A stretch of 64,000 nucleotides of DNA from Arabidopsis thaliana (taxonomy: Eukaryota > Streptophyta > Magnoliopsida > Brassicales > Brassicaceae), in contig NC_003071.7 in NCBI RefSeq assembly GCF_000001735.4, positions 8,797,151 through 8,861,150 on the forward strand. The letters run 5' to 3'. The notes under the pieces were generated by a model. The model was not told the DNA's origin and ran no database searches. It was given only the letters and a program-made list of their open reading frames with translations. Each line of letters begins with the position of its first letter. Position 1 is the stretch's first letter. A program made the translations under genes and the position numbers. This document shows positions 48,901-60,372 of this stretch, one piece after another.

Positions 48901-49963
48901 TCATCCGAGAAGTTTCTTCAATCCTGTCTTCTGCTCTGAGGTTAACGTTGTAGGGAACTTGATGTTAAATTTGATCCTCAAGTTGCCTTTCTTAGCCTGG
49001 TCTTTCTGCAACGGCATTCCTTCATTTGGAACCACTTCCACATACTCGGGATGGATCACAGTGTTGACTGGGATGGTCAGTCTCCGACCATCAAGTGTAG
49101 TCAGGTTGACGGTGTAGCCGGTAAAGGCCTCGAGAACTGAGATCTTCTGTGTGACTACGAGGTCATTACCCTCTCGAGTGAAAACCGGATGAGGCTTCTC
49201 ATCTATGATGAAGACTAAATCCGCTGGTATCACACCGGGTTGCTCATTTCCTTTCTCCGAGAATGTGATCTTTGTGCCTGTCTTCCACCCCGGTTTCACA
49301 TCAACAGTCAAAATCTCTTGTACCTGCGTCGTCTTGCTGCAAGTTTTTTTCAAAAGAAAACACATAAACTGGTCAGCATATGCGATTTTTGCCACTCAAC
49401 AAGGTTATCAAGTATGATCAATGTTCTGCTTTCATTATGTATTGCCAAACGAACACCCTAACTAACGCTTTCTTAAGATGAGTGGCTAACCTAAAGAGTT
49501 CCACTTGGTGTTCACAAATAAGAAATGGAATGGTCATGACTTACCCAAAGACACCAGCAATCTCTCTAGAGATCTTCATCTTCTTGGTGGTTCCTTTGTA
49601 AAGATCTTCAAGGCTACAAGGCAACTTTTTTTCAACAGGAGCTGCCTTCCTAGCTCCACCGTGATGCATTGTGCCACCACCACCACCTCCTCCTTCTCTG
49701 CCTCCACTGCTGCCACTGCCAGAAGGGCTAGGGACCCCAAAGTACTCAGCAGATATATCATCCTTATCTCTCGGACCAGAAGGGTTAGAGACCTCAAAGA
49801 ACTCAGAAAATATATCATCCTTATTTCTTGGACCAGAAGGGCTAGAGACCCCAAAGAACTCAGAATATATATCATCCGCATTTCTGGGACCAGAAGGACC
49901 AGAAGGTCTAGAGACCCCAAAGAACTCAGAAAATATATCATCTGCATTTCTCGGGTGACTCAT
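48901..49963 (-). CDS. DnaJ (class B Hsp40) paralogue without a J domain
   Basis: Two exons: 49545-49963 and 48901-49336; 284 residues. The C-terminal substrate-binding domains are intact and very close to the neighbour at 51203-52665 ([34 protein letters not shown]-type, LLG end). The N-terminal J domain with its HPD motif is absent. In its place the ATG (49963) opens directly into four tandem copies of a 19-residue unit (RNADDIFSEFFGVSSPSGP type) grown from a single unit in the intact gene. Its promoter retains a heat-shock element. Without HPD it cannot stimulate Hsp70 ATPase by the known route; it might still bind clients or pair with the intact protein through the C-terminal dimer motif. 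It may also be on the way to pseudogene, though the frame is open. Confidence 0.85.
49721..49957 (-). repeat. four 57-bp coding repeats in the J-less DnaJ gene
   Basis: Units at 49721-49777, 49778-49834, 49835-49891 and 49901-49957, with a 9-bp partial (49892-49900) before the last. All lengths are multiples of three, so the frame is kept. The neighbour gene has one such unit at about 52034-52090. Confidence 0.95.
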
Positions 49964-49985
49964 GTTTCTTCTCAGAGTGTGGAAT

Positions 49986-49998
49986 GAATGTTCCAGAA
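49986..49998. promoter_or_regulatory. heat-shock element of the J-less DnaJ gene
   Basis: GAAtgTTCcaGAA, three perfect inverted nGAAn units, 23 bp upstream of the start codon on the minus strand. Further TTC and GAA units follow at 50003-50009, out of phase. HSFs bind this trimeric pattern. Confidence 0.85.
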
Positions 49999-50296
49999 AT
50001 CGTTCTGAAACCGGGAAAATAATGAGATTAGTACAATCCGTTCCAGAGACTCACCGTGAGCTGAGGAAAGGAGAAAAGTGATTTGTGCAGAGAATAATCA
50101 CCGGATTGTGGGAGTAGGACGATGATGATGACCAAGGATGAACTGTACCGAGAGTAAAGTAGGGGAGAGAAAGCATAATGTTTATGTACTACATAAAGAG
50201 TGCTCGAAGTATTGAACCAACTTCATTATTGACCGGCGCAAACCGGACTTGGTTTAATTAAAGAGAGATGAATGAAGACACGTACATGTAGAACGA
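49999..50296. other. J-less DnaJ promoter and duplication junction
   Basis: Minus-strand promoter of the J-less gene up to about 50290, where sequence matching the middle of MEF21 begins abruptly. The junction of the tandem segmental duplication is therefore near 50290-50297. Confidence 0.6.
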
Positions 50297-51026
50297 TTTG
50301 GTGTTTGTAGAGGCCAGGGATTTTTTCTGGCAAATGCAATTAACTAGTATCAGTCTCATTTCTAGTCTCACTGATTTATTTTGTTTTCCGGTCGTGTGAG
50401 CATCTTGGATCTCTAGAGCTTGGCAAATGGATCCATATGTATGTTGTGTGCAGAGAGAATAAGATTCTAAAACAAATTGGTGTTTGCAATGATCTTATTG
50501 AAAAGTACTCGAAATGTGGTATGATCAGTCGAGCTATCCACTGTTTTGATCATATGAGGGTTGAAGTATTTTGTTAATGATGAGACAAGATTTTCAAATA
50601 ATACCCAATTTGAACACTACGGTTGTTGTTTGATTGATGTTTTAGCAAGAGCGGGAAAACTAGAACGAGCTGTTCAAATAACAGACAATGCCGGTGAAAC
50701 CCGACTCAAAGATATGGGGTTCATTGTTGAGCTATTGCAGAAGAAAGGGCAATCTTGATGTTTCTCTGGTTGCAATGGATCATCTTGTGGAGCTAGAGCC
50801 AGAGGATATGGGAGTTGTGTTTTGCTTTGCAATATTTACGCAGATTGAAATGAAGAAACTTCAGGTATCAGTTTGAACAATGTTGTTCAGGAATTTGTAG
50901 CAGGTGACAAAAAGTAAACCTTTTTGGACTGAGATCTCTCTCGTGTTGCAGTATCTTACTTCATATCAGAATGTGACTAGAAACAGCAACGCTCTTGCAT
51001 TTATAGGTATGGATTTAGAAGCGTTT
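50297..51026 (+). pseudogene. PPR pseudogene, partial copy of MEF21
   Basis: Matches MEF21 from about 47665 to its stop: GTAGAGGCCAGGGATTTTTTC against GTAGAGGCTATGGATTTCTTC, then the LGSLELGKWIH, LARAGKLERAV, SKIWGSLLS and MDHLVELEPEDMG coding blocks. It is broken: the first half of the gene is missing, a piece corresponding to about 47925-48090 of MEF21 is deleted, and several frameshifts and stops follow (for example near 50690 and 50570). The 3' flank is also shared. No start codon or promoter of its own is seen. Confidence 0.92.
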
Positions 51027-51202
51027 TGATTATAGAGAAAGTAACAAATTTATTAGGAGGTATCCAATCGTACATATGTTACAAATCGATCAAAAAGGTC
51101 ACAACAGTATTTAATCACAATCCCTGTGGTCTGCAACATGATTTTCTTGTTCCTCTTCTGTTCAACATTGTTTTGTCTGAAATGTGCTGACTATAACTCA
51201 TT

Positions 51203-52665
51203 TCATCCGAGAAGTTTCTTCACTCCTGTCTTCTGCTCTGAGGTTAACCTTGTAGGGAACTTGATGTTAAATTTGATCCTCAAGTTACCTCTCTTAGTCT
51301 GGTCTTTTTGCAATGGCATCCCTTCCTTCGGTACCACTTCCTCGTACTCGGGATGGACCACGTTGGTGACTGGAATTGTCAGTCTCCGACCATCAAGAGT
51401 AGTCAGGTTCACTGTGTAACCAGTCAAGGCCTCAACAAGTGAGATCTTCTGTGTGACTATGAGGTCGTTACCCTCTCGAGTGAAAACCGGGTGAGGCTTC
51501 TCGTCGATTATGAAGACTAAATCCGCTGGAATCACACCGGGTTGCTCATTGCCTTTCTCTGGGAACGTGATCTTTGTGCCTTTCTTCCATCCTGGTTTCA
51601 CATCAATGGTCAAAATCTCTTCCACCTGCATCGTCTTGCTGCAAGAAAACACACATAAAATGGTCAGCCTCCCCACTAAACAAGGTTACGAACTAGGATC
51701 AACATTCTGCTTTCACTATGAATTACCAAAGAAACACCCAAACCAACGGTTTCTTAACTGAATAGCCAAGCTAACGTATAGGGTTCCATTAGGTTTGATG
51801 ATCACTTACCCACTGACATCAGCAATCTCCCTAGAAATCCTCATCTTTTTGGTGGTTCCTTTGTAAAGATCTTCAAGGCTACAAGGCAACTTGTTTTCGA
51901 TAGGAGCAGCCTTCCTAGCTCCACCGTGATGCATCGAGCCACCACCACCGCCTCCTCCTTCGCCGAAAGAAGCAAACATATTATCACCAAACATGCTGCT
52001 AGAGAATCTTGTACCACCTCTTCCGCCGCCAAATGGGCTAGAGAAGCCAAAGAACTCAGCAAATATATCATCCGCATTTCTCGGGTTGAACCTGAAGGAC
52101 GTTGGACCATCCCCGGTAGAGAAGTAAGTAGCTCCACCTGCATCCGGAGGTGGCACGTTCCCTTTCAAACCTTCCTCACCATATTGATCATACACAGCTT
52201 TCTTCTGAGGATCACTTAGTACCTGTAAGCATCCAGAGAATCAGTAAACAGGAACAAAGACTCAAAATCACAAATACGTGTACCCAATAGAGACAAGTAA
52301 TCCTAACAATCAATCCACAACTTCGAAGATATTTTATGAAAATACAGAGGACGCAGCTACCATATGCAACAGCACGAAATAACTAAAGACTATAACAGAA
52401 TCTACTTAAGACAATAAGTTGAATTTCTCAAAAGCCCTCTAGCAACAAGATTCATAAAGATGAATCTTTTGTTGGAATTCAGACATATATCTATATGTAC
52501 CTCGTAAGCTTCGGATATTTGTTTGAACATAGCTTCGGCATCCTTTTTGTTGTTGGGATTTTTGTCGGGATGCCATTTCATGGCAAGTTTACGATAAGCT
52601 TTCTTGAGATCATCGTCGCTTGCGCTGCGATCGACTTGGAGGACTTTGTAGTAATCCACTCCCAT
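51203..52665 (-). CDS. DnaJ (class B Hsp40) co-chaperone
   Basis: Three exons: 52501-52665, 51810-52222, 51203-51638; 337 residues. J domain first ([23 protein letters not shown] in [11 protein letters not shown]), then a Gly/Phe-rich linker with GGGRGGTRF and GEGGGGGGG, then the two beta-barrel substrate-binding domains ([50 protein letters not shown]) and the C-terminal dimer region. No zinc-finger, so class B like human DNAJB1. Cytosolic or nuclear partner of Hsp70; its promoter has a perfect heat-shock element, so heat induction is expected. Corresponds to At2g20560. Confidence 0.94.
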
Positions 52666-53216
52666 CCGATCTTCTTCTCTCTTTCGCTTCTTCACTTTTC
52701 CTGATTCTGATTAATATGTATATATTTGTTCTGAGAGAATGAAATTTGCTCTGTTTCTTCTTTTGATAGTCTTTTGTTGAAGATTAGATGAGTTTTGGTC
52801 TTAAAAACGACGGATTCATGATGTTTCTTCTCAGAGTTGTGGAGAATTCTGTGGAACGTTCGAGAAATCTCTGAAAACCTCTGATTGTTTGGGTGACGCG
52901 TGTTTGCATCACAGGCTTTTCTTCGTTACCGTAACTCTCTAGCCCGTTAAGCTGTGGAGTTTAAAATGCTAAAGCCCATTTTACAACATTGGACTCAAAG
53001 TGAGCTTTTTATTATTCTACCCAAATCCGTAGTATATGGCTTTTTAGATTCAATTTAATTATGGATTTGTGAACGAATCGGTTGTCTTATATCATATAAG
53101 CCCTTCTTTCAAAGAAAAAAAAAAATTGGATTACAAAAGAAAATTACATGAAAACGAGAAGGAATAAAACAAATAATTAGTGATAAATTAAGAAAGAAAT
53201 ACAACAAGTGGTTTTG
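52666..53216. other. DnaJ promoter and TAX2 3' region
   Basis: Holds the DnaJ leader and heat-shock element on the right side of that gene and, further right, the 3' UTR of TAX2. No gene seen. Confidence 0.5.
52854..52866. promoter_or_regulatory. heat-shock element of the intact DnaJ gene
   Basis: GAAcgTTCgaGAA, three perfect inverted units, 188 bp upstream of the start codon on the minus strand; a GAATTC pair lies at 52844-52849. The surrounding TTTCTTCTCAGAGTTGTGGA matches the flank of the J-less copy at 49965-49983. Confidence 0.88.
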
Positions 53217-53685
53217 TTAACAAGGAATGGAGTGGGTAAACCAACGGAGGACTTTGATAGGAAGTTTGATGAGATCAACGGCGAAGTTAGCCAGCGCAGC
53301 GAAACAGAAGCAACATGGGCACAAACAACTCAATACCGTCCTGCAAAAGTTTTATTCATTTTTATCAATGTTTTATTATTCCTTCTCCATTGTAATGTAA
53401 GAAGAAAATTTATAAACTATATTTACGCAATGCAACAATATATTCAACCGAAATTTCCTTAAATAACACATGAACCGAAATTGGAGATTGAAAATGAAGA
53501 TAACTGGATCTAAAAAACAGACATAATACCCAATGATAGTATGAATTTTGTATATACGTATTAAAGAAAAAAGAAACGGACACGTACCCAATGATCCAGA
53601 TAACAGCACCAACGAGGGCGAGAACGAGAGCAACAAGAGCAAATGGTAGTCCTATTAAGAAACCTAGAGGTCTACAATCTCCCAT
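53217..53685 (-). CDS. TAX2: TAXIMIN signalling peptide
   Basis: Cysteine-rich secreted or membrane peptide, 73 residues, two exons: 53588-53685 and 53217-53340. Starts [20 protein letters not shown], the near-invariant taximin N-terminus that doubles as a signal/membrane segment, and continues VGAVIWIIG. Exon 2 has the cysteine cluster [17 protein letters not shown] and the conserved end [15 protein letters not shown]. Taximins affect organ separation and growth in Arabidopsis. Two Arabidopsis members are known; this one fits TAX2 (At2g20562). Confidence 0.93.
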
Positions 53686-54309
53686 TTTGTGAAGACAAAA
53701 GACTAAGTTTTTAGTTGGGTTTTTTTTTTTTTGGTTCGGTTTCTTAGAAAGAGGAAGAGAGAATTAAAAGGAGAAAAGTGAGTTTTTTTCAAATGAATGA
53801 ATGAAGTTGAGAGAGTCGTAACCGTCGAACCCACGCGGCGGGTTTTTCTGAAATACGAGAATACCCTTCCGGTTTCTATTTGTTTAGCATCTATTAACTG
53901 AAGTCAACGGGGTTATTTTGGGGAAACTACAAGACTTTTGAGTTGTCTTGGAACCTTCCTTTTTCAAAGTTGTCAACAAATGAATGCTCCTCTTGTGGCT
54001 TGTGGAAGAGTTCTAAGACCGAATTTATTCAAAGAGAAGAATACAACTTTTAAAAGGGAAGATGCAACTGCAAGTTGTGCAACCACATGGGTGTAACATT
54101 AGAGAATATTATAGAATAAAACTCTTTGTCATATGAAATATGAAAAACTATTTACAAGCACCAAAAGGAATCAAAATGTGATGGGAACATACATACGTAC
54201 CCCACGATTTAACATAGCTAGTTTAAAATACAGTAGAAGATAAAATTATTAAAATCATTGTAATTAACTTTGTCTTCAAAATGTTCTGTTTTGGATTCCA
54301 CATTTATTT

Positions 54310-54350
54310 CATGCTGGGAGAAGGGATTAATTAACACCTCACCAACTAGT
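54310..54350 (+). repeat. dispersed repeat, copy 1
   Basis: ATGCTGGGAGAAGGGA at 54311-54326 followed by a CACCTCACCAAC block; same order and strand as 56195-56231, 1.9 kb away. Confidence 0.85.
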
Positions 54351-56194
54351 AATAAAAAAGGTTGCATTGTATAATGATATTAGCGAGAGCTTTGTAATCC
54401 ACTGCTTCTTGTTAGCCATAGCCATAGCCATAGGTACTTTCGTTAAGCCATAGCAATACCAGGAGCTACACAACAAACCACACGAAATTCATGATAAGTT
54501 TGACTTTTAAAATCAATAATCAAAGAATCAATCATAAAAATTTATGCAGCAGATGCAGATCCAAAAACATTACCAAATCAGTTATGATTTCCCTTGATGT
54601 AAAATAAAAATAAAAACAAATTCTGATCTCCTTTGGTTTTCGGTTTCGTTCGGTTCATGGGGTTCGATTTGGATGAACCGAACGGTTAACCAAATCAGAA
54701 AGAGGAAGATTTTCGTTTTACATAAAACCGGTTAACGACGTTGGAACCGTTTCACTTTGAGGCCATAGTTATTCACGAGATCTAAAATGTTTATTTTGGG
54801 CAGATCATAGTCTATCTCTCTAGTCTCTTCATCATCAAACATTTGGTCTTTTACTATTTCTGGCCCAAAATTTTAGAAGCTTCATTATTCTTGGGTTATT
54901 TTAAGTTATGAGGCTTACTATTTCTGACCCAAGTTTTTTTCTTTACAAGTGCCCCATTGAGTCGATGAAAACGGCAAGCACTTGATTGTTGGAGTATCAT
55001 CAATTATCCCACGAGAAACTCGGACATTATTTATTACCGTTAAGAAAATCAAATGAAGAGATGTTTTTCAGTAATAGAAAGGAACAGCAAATGAATTCAA
55101 ACTGTAGCTTTCAGTTCATGGTCCCAACTAGTAGTTGAAAACAAAGACAAAAGTTTGCTCACCACAAGCTCATCCACAACAAAATAGATTTTTCATTTTA
55201 ACCAAAATAATAACGAAAATAAACTCCACCAGTTGAATCAAAATATTGGTTTAATTGTTTGTGATAACAGTGACAATTTTTTTCATGAAATTTTACAAAG
55301 CAAGAATTATTGAAGTTTACTCACGCGGTTGCGTTTGTGGTCTCTTGCCAGTTGCCACCGCAACAAAGCATTGGTCTTCTTCGTTTTTTTCTTTACGTTT
55401 TTGTAATTGTGTTTGTGCTTTAACTTTATGTTATAACATAAACATGCAAACGTAAACACACACACACACACAAAAACGGTTATGGTGAAGCTCCAACACC
55501 AGCTCCAAAGTTAATGACTGCGTAATGGAATGTTTTGTTAGAACTAATTGGAAATCGATTGCTTTTCGTGTCTTTGTAATTGAAATCTATTACCATTATT
55601 TTTGTAACAAATAAAAGTTTTGGCCTTTTAATTTGGGGATACTGAATTTTATAGCCTATTTTCACAAGAATTTGATTTGTTGTTTCTATTGGCGATTTTC
55701 GAAATTAGTAGACCGTTTTCCCTAGCTATTTCCAAGTTAACAGGAGAATCGTTCCAAGTACATATATACATATGATATGCTATTTACAGCGAAAAAGATG
55801 ATGAGTGTTGGAATCATAATTAATGACCAGTAGTCCTTTTACGAAAGTTGCACTTCATTTTTAATTACAAACACACATGATATCATTTCCATTCTAGTCG
55901 CTATCAAGTCACATGTGGGTGTGGTGGCCCTTCACGTCCACTGATTGTCAAACCTCTAATATCAGTTTCAAAATTAATGTACATATATAGCTTTTCATCT
56001 CCATCTCTATATAGAGATTCAATACTCAATTCAATATAACATTTGTATATTACTCGAGCTCATAGATTTATTTTATTGACCTATATATTAAACTTATTGG
56101 CTAGCTAGCTTTTTCTGTTATTTTTGAAATTTAAACTTAGCTAGTTTTTAATATTCCAATAGTAGAAGAAAACTATGAAAACTCACTGTAACTC

Positions 56195-56231
56195 CATGCT
56201 GGGAGAAGGGATCCAACATCTCACCAACCAG
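56195..56231 (+). repeat. dispersed repeat, copy 2
   Basis: Identical 16-bp core ATGCTGGGAGAAGGGA at 56196-56211, then CATCTCACCAAC. Longer identity than chance would give in AT-rich DNA. Confidence 0.85.
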
Positions 56232-57222
56232 AGTGTCGGGCCGTAGACTGAACTAGCTGACTGTGAGATCTTAGATCATTCCAAAATCAACAACTCCAAT
56301 AATTATTTATTTTCGGTTTCTAAATGAAACAATCTTTATCCTTTTCTTTATCTTAAACCAAATCAGTTATATAGAAGATTAAGTCATTATTAAAAAGTAT
56401 CATCAGATCATCTCATAAATGGTAGCAACAAAACCACTCAAATATTCAACTATAAATTACTCCATCATTTATAGAAAGGAGCCTACGCATATATCTAGCA
56501 AATATTTGGAACTCTAGTACTTGACTTTGAGAAAACCCTCATTCAATATATATAGAGTTGTGTTAGCCTATAAGGGCCTGAAAGTATGTGGAATTTCTTA
56601 CAATTTTCTTCCTTCACGATGTATATATATATATGCCGTACGAATATTGTGAACGTGAATTCGATTCAAAAAATGTGATGTGGAAACGAGCAACAACAAT
56701 TATTGTAGCTCTTGAGGACCCATAGGACGTGCATGTCCACTTATACCTAATGAGACAATTCTGTCCTTTTTTATAAGAGCATCTTCCACAGCTTAATTTG
56801 CGAGCCTCATTCACGTCAATATATAAGGGGTATGTGATACGGTAGATGGATTGATTATTTACATCCATCTACATGTAAGTTGACCAGCATAGACCTTTTA
56901 CATAGTGACATAGAACCGTTGAAATGCCATCCGATTGATCAATAATGTTGGGACAGACCAAAACCAAGATACCAAAACGGTAAAGGGACAAATGCGACAA
57001 TCAGATATTGAACTTTAAAGTTGTGGCTCTGATCCAGTTTGGCAACAACTTCACTTAAATTTTTGTGTTACCAACAAAACAGGGAAAAAGATTCGCTAAA
57101 AGAGTTGCCTAAATATATGTTTGAGCTTGTTGTCGATATTTTATGTTTATCTAAACAGTAAAAAAAAAAAAATTTATGTTTTATTTACCACATTTAGAAC
57201 TAGGCATATATATATATATATA

Positions 57223-58111
57223 TCTTATTATATAAAGTATGGTTTTTAAAGTTGCTAACTCATAAGATTGTGTCACGTGTCAAGTCAAACGATCAGATGT
57301 TTACATGTATCATTCAAAATTTAACTTTTTTATTCTCTAAAATTAAATAGAAAATCTTAAAAAGTAAACAAATTTACATATACTAATTTATATGTCTATA
57401 TATTTATAAACAATTAACATTTATTCAACAAAAGGAAAATTAACAAATTTGTCTTTAACTCATGTAATCATAAGTGAAAATAGAACATTTTGAGAAAAAT
57501 AGCTTATCTTATAGGATTTAACTTTTCAATTATTTTCATTTATTAATTTTAACTCATTTAATATTAATTTGCATGATGTAAAATTAACTTACGAGATTAC
57601 GGCATATATAGAAAATATATTTTCAACAATGTTTGGTTTCTAAATATTTTGTGGATTTCTTTTTTTTATTAATTATTAGCCCTAGGCGTTTGGGTATTCG
57701 GGTCGGGTATTTTGGGTTCGGGTTTTCGGGTTTAGAAGTTTAGGACCCGTTCGGGTAATTTAAGATTTCGGGTCGGGTTCGGTTTGGGTGGGTTTGAGTT
57801 TATTTATATATTGAAATATCAAATTTTGTGTGCAAATCTATTAAATTACTTGAAAATTTCAAAAATTCCCAAAACAACACGAGTAGTTTTGCTTGAATAT
57901 ATCTAAAAATACACAAAATAATTAAAATATCCAAAAAATCCTAATATTTTCTATATATAAGTATAAATATAACTAATATATATTTATATTTGAAATATGT
58001 TTGGATACGTATTCGGGTTCAGGTTCGAGTTTTTTGGGTTTTGAAGTTTAGATCTGTTCGAGTATTTGAAAATTTCGGGTACACCCGCCTCAATAGGCGG
58101 GCCTTATCTAG
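57223..58111 (+). mobile_element. non-autonomous Helitron
   Basis: 889 bp. The 5' end is TCTTATTATATAAAGTATGG after an A; the 3' end is CTAG followed by a T, so insertion was between A and T as Helitrons do. Six bases before CTAG ends a perfect hairpin, CCCGCC-TCAATA-GGCGGG (58084-58101), the Helitron termination signal. The 3' half carries degenerate GGGTTCGGGT repeats (57690-58080). No Rep/helicase frame, so it needed a helper. No terminal inverted repeats and no target duplication, as expected. It ends 225 bp before the GLK1 start codon. Confidence 0.88.
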
Positions 58112-58335
58112 TATATATATATATATATATTTTTGTGATGGATTTCTTTCTGTCTCTCTCTATATATAGCATATAAATGAAAATGAATTATATTTGCCTT
58201 TAAGGGAGAAGAAAGAGACTTACTTTGGATATCAAAACATGTCTTGCTCTCTATTCTAATTAAGTCTAGCCTATCTACAACATACATAAACCTCTATCTA
58301 CGATTATATTTGGATCTACAAGTGAAGATTGATCG

Positions 58336-60372
58336 ATGTTAGCTCTGTCTCCGGCGACAAGAGATGGTTGCGACGGAGCGTCAGAGTTTCTTGATACGTC
58401 GTGTGGATTCACGATTATAAACCCGGAGGAGGAGGAGGAGTTTCCGGATTTCGCTGACCACGGTGATCTTCTTGACATCATTGACTTCGACGATATATTC
58501 GGTGTGGCCGGAGATGTGCTTCCTGACTTGGAGATCGACCCTGAGATCTTATCCGGGGATTTCTCCAATCACATGAACGCTTCTTCAACGATTACTACGA
58601 CGTCGGATAAGACTGATAGTCAAGGGGAGACTACTAAGGGTAGTTCGGGGAAAGGTGAAGAAGTCGTAAGCAAAAGAGACGATGTTGCGGCGGAGACGGT
58701 GACTTATGACGGTGACAGTGACCGGAAAAGGAAGTATTCCTCTTCAGCTTCTTCCAAGAACAATCGGATCAGTAACAACGAAGGGAAGAGAAAGGTGAAG
58801 GTAATGATTTTAATCATATCATCTATATATAAAACATTAGTCTTATATGAATAAAAACCCTAGCTAGACTCGATTAAATGAACAGGTCTATAATGGATTC
58901 GTATTTTTTTTAAAAGTGGATTATTCGTTTAGAATTCATTTTCTTGCTAAATCTTCTAAATTTTTCATATTTCAGTCATGTTTACAAGACTCGTGTAAAG
59001 ACATCACGTGCATCTCTATAAGACTTTTTTTCTTTCAAATTATGTAAAATAGTCAGCTGCTAATTGTGAATTTTATATAGTATGTGAAAAAGTATTGAAA
59101 AAATAATGAAGATGGTGGTTATATATATGTTGGGATGTGTGTGAAGGTGGATTGGACACCAGAGCTACACAGGAGATTCGTGGAGGCAGTGGAACAGTTA
59201 GGAGTGGACAAAGCTGTTCCTTCTCGAATTCTGGAGCTTATGGGAGTCCATTGTCTCACTCGTCACAACGTTGCTAGTCACCTCCAAGTTAGTATATTTC
59301 TTTTCAATTTCATTCTCTAATATTAACCATCCAAATTAACATGTTGCTGTTATTTGGTATACTAGAAATATAGGTCTCATCGGAAACATTTGCTAGCTCG
59401 TGAGGCCGAAGCGGCTAATTGGACACGCAAAAGGCATATCTATGGAGTAGACACCGGTGCTAATCTTAATGGTCGGACTAAAAATGGATGGCTTGCACCG
59501 GCACCCACTCTCGGGTTTCCACCACCACCACCCGTGGCTGTTGCACCGCCACCTGTCCACCACCATCATTTTAGGCCCCTGCATGTGTGGGGACATCCCA
59601 CGGTTGATCAGTCCATTATGCCGCATGTGTGGCCCAAACACTTACCTCCGCCTTCTACCGCCATGCCTAATCCGCCGTTTTGGGTCTCCGATTCTCCCTA
59701 TTGGCATCCAGTAAGTTCCCACATTTATGAAACCTTTACTTTAGCTCTTTATCATATTTGTTTTCATCATAGTATTTAACATTATGAAAGCTGAATGACA
59801 CCGAGTATTTTTATCATATGCTTGTCTTTCTAACCAGCATTTTTGCATGTAGATGCATAACGGGACGACTCCGTATTTACCGACCGTAGCTACGGTAATG
59901 AACCAACATTTATAAGATTGTTTCCGTATGTATACCCCTTTTTGTTTCTATATATATGTTTTAAATCGTATTTTTGATTGGTAATTGTATAGAGATTTAG
60001 AGCACCGCCAGTTGCCGGAATCCCGCATGCTCTGCCGCCGCATCACACGATGTACAAACCAAATCTTGGATTTGGTGGTGCTCGTCCTCCGGTAGACTTA
60101 CATCCGGTAAGAATCTAATATAATGAATTGATTGTTGTCGAGTTTTGACTTTTCGCATTTGATTATGTAATTATGTATTTTTGACTTTTTGTGTATATAT
60201 ATTATAAATGGAACAGTCAAAAGAGAGCGTGGATGCAGCCATAGGAGATGTATTGACGAGGCCATGGCTGCCACTTCCGTTGGGATTAAATCCGCCGGCT
60301 GTTGACGGTGTTATGACAGAGCTTCACCGTCACGGTGTCTCTGAGGTTCCTCCGACCGCGTCTTGTGCCTGA
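58336..60372 (+). CDS. GLK1: GOLDEN2-like GARP transcription factor
   Basis: Nuclear activator of photosynthesis and chloroplast-development genes. Exons: 58336-58800, 59147-59287, 59366-59710, 59853-59894, 59993-60106, 60217-60372; 420 residues. The N-terminus is acidic ([23 protein letters not shown]), then a basic stretch (GKRKVK) leads into the GARP DNA-binding domain [21 protein letters not shown], ending [20 protein letters not shown] proline/histidine-rich middle ([18 protein letters not shown]) follows, then the C-terminal GCT box ([32 protein letters not shown]) that defines GLK proteins. Recognised as GLK1/GPRI1 (At2g20570). A Helitron lies just upstream. Confidence 0.97.

Larger units (their letters stand above)
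53686..57222. other. long spacer upstream of GLK1
   Basis: About 3.5 kb, AT-rich, no gene I can support. Contents: TAX2 promoter (right of 53686), a CCATAGCCATAGCCATAGG run at 54414-54435, a repeated ATGCTGGGAGAAGGGA motif (54311 and 56196), a (CA)n run near 55457-55472, and a minus-strand Cys-containing frame at 56614-56868 of uncertain status. GLK1 regulation may extend into it. Confidence 0.5.

Noticed and set aside
55480-55530. Plus-strand EAPTPAP peptide end after the (CA)n run, AGP-like
   Set aside because: Only a few proline pairs, no signal peptide in frame, and the upstream part is microsatellite.
58336-58568. Antisense frame over GLK1 exon 1
   Set aside because: Complement of the acidic GLK1 N-terminus, with no independent support.
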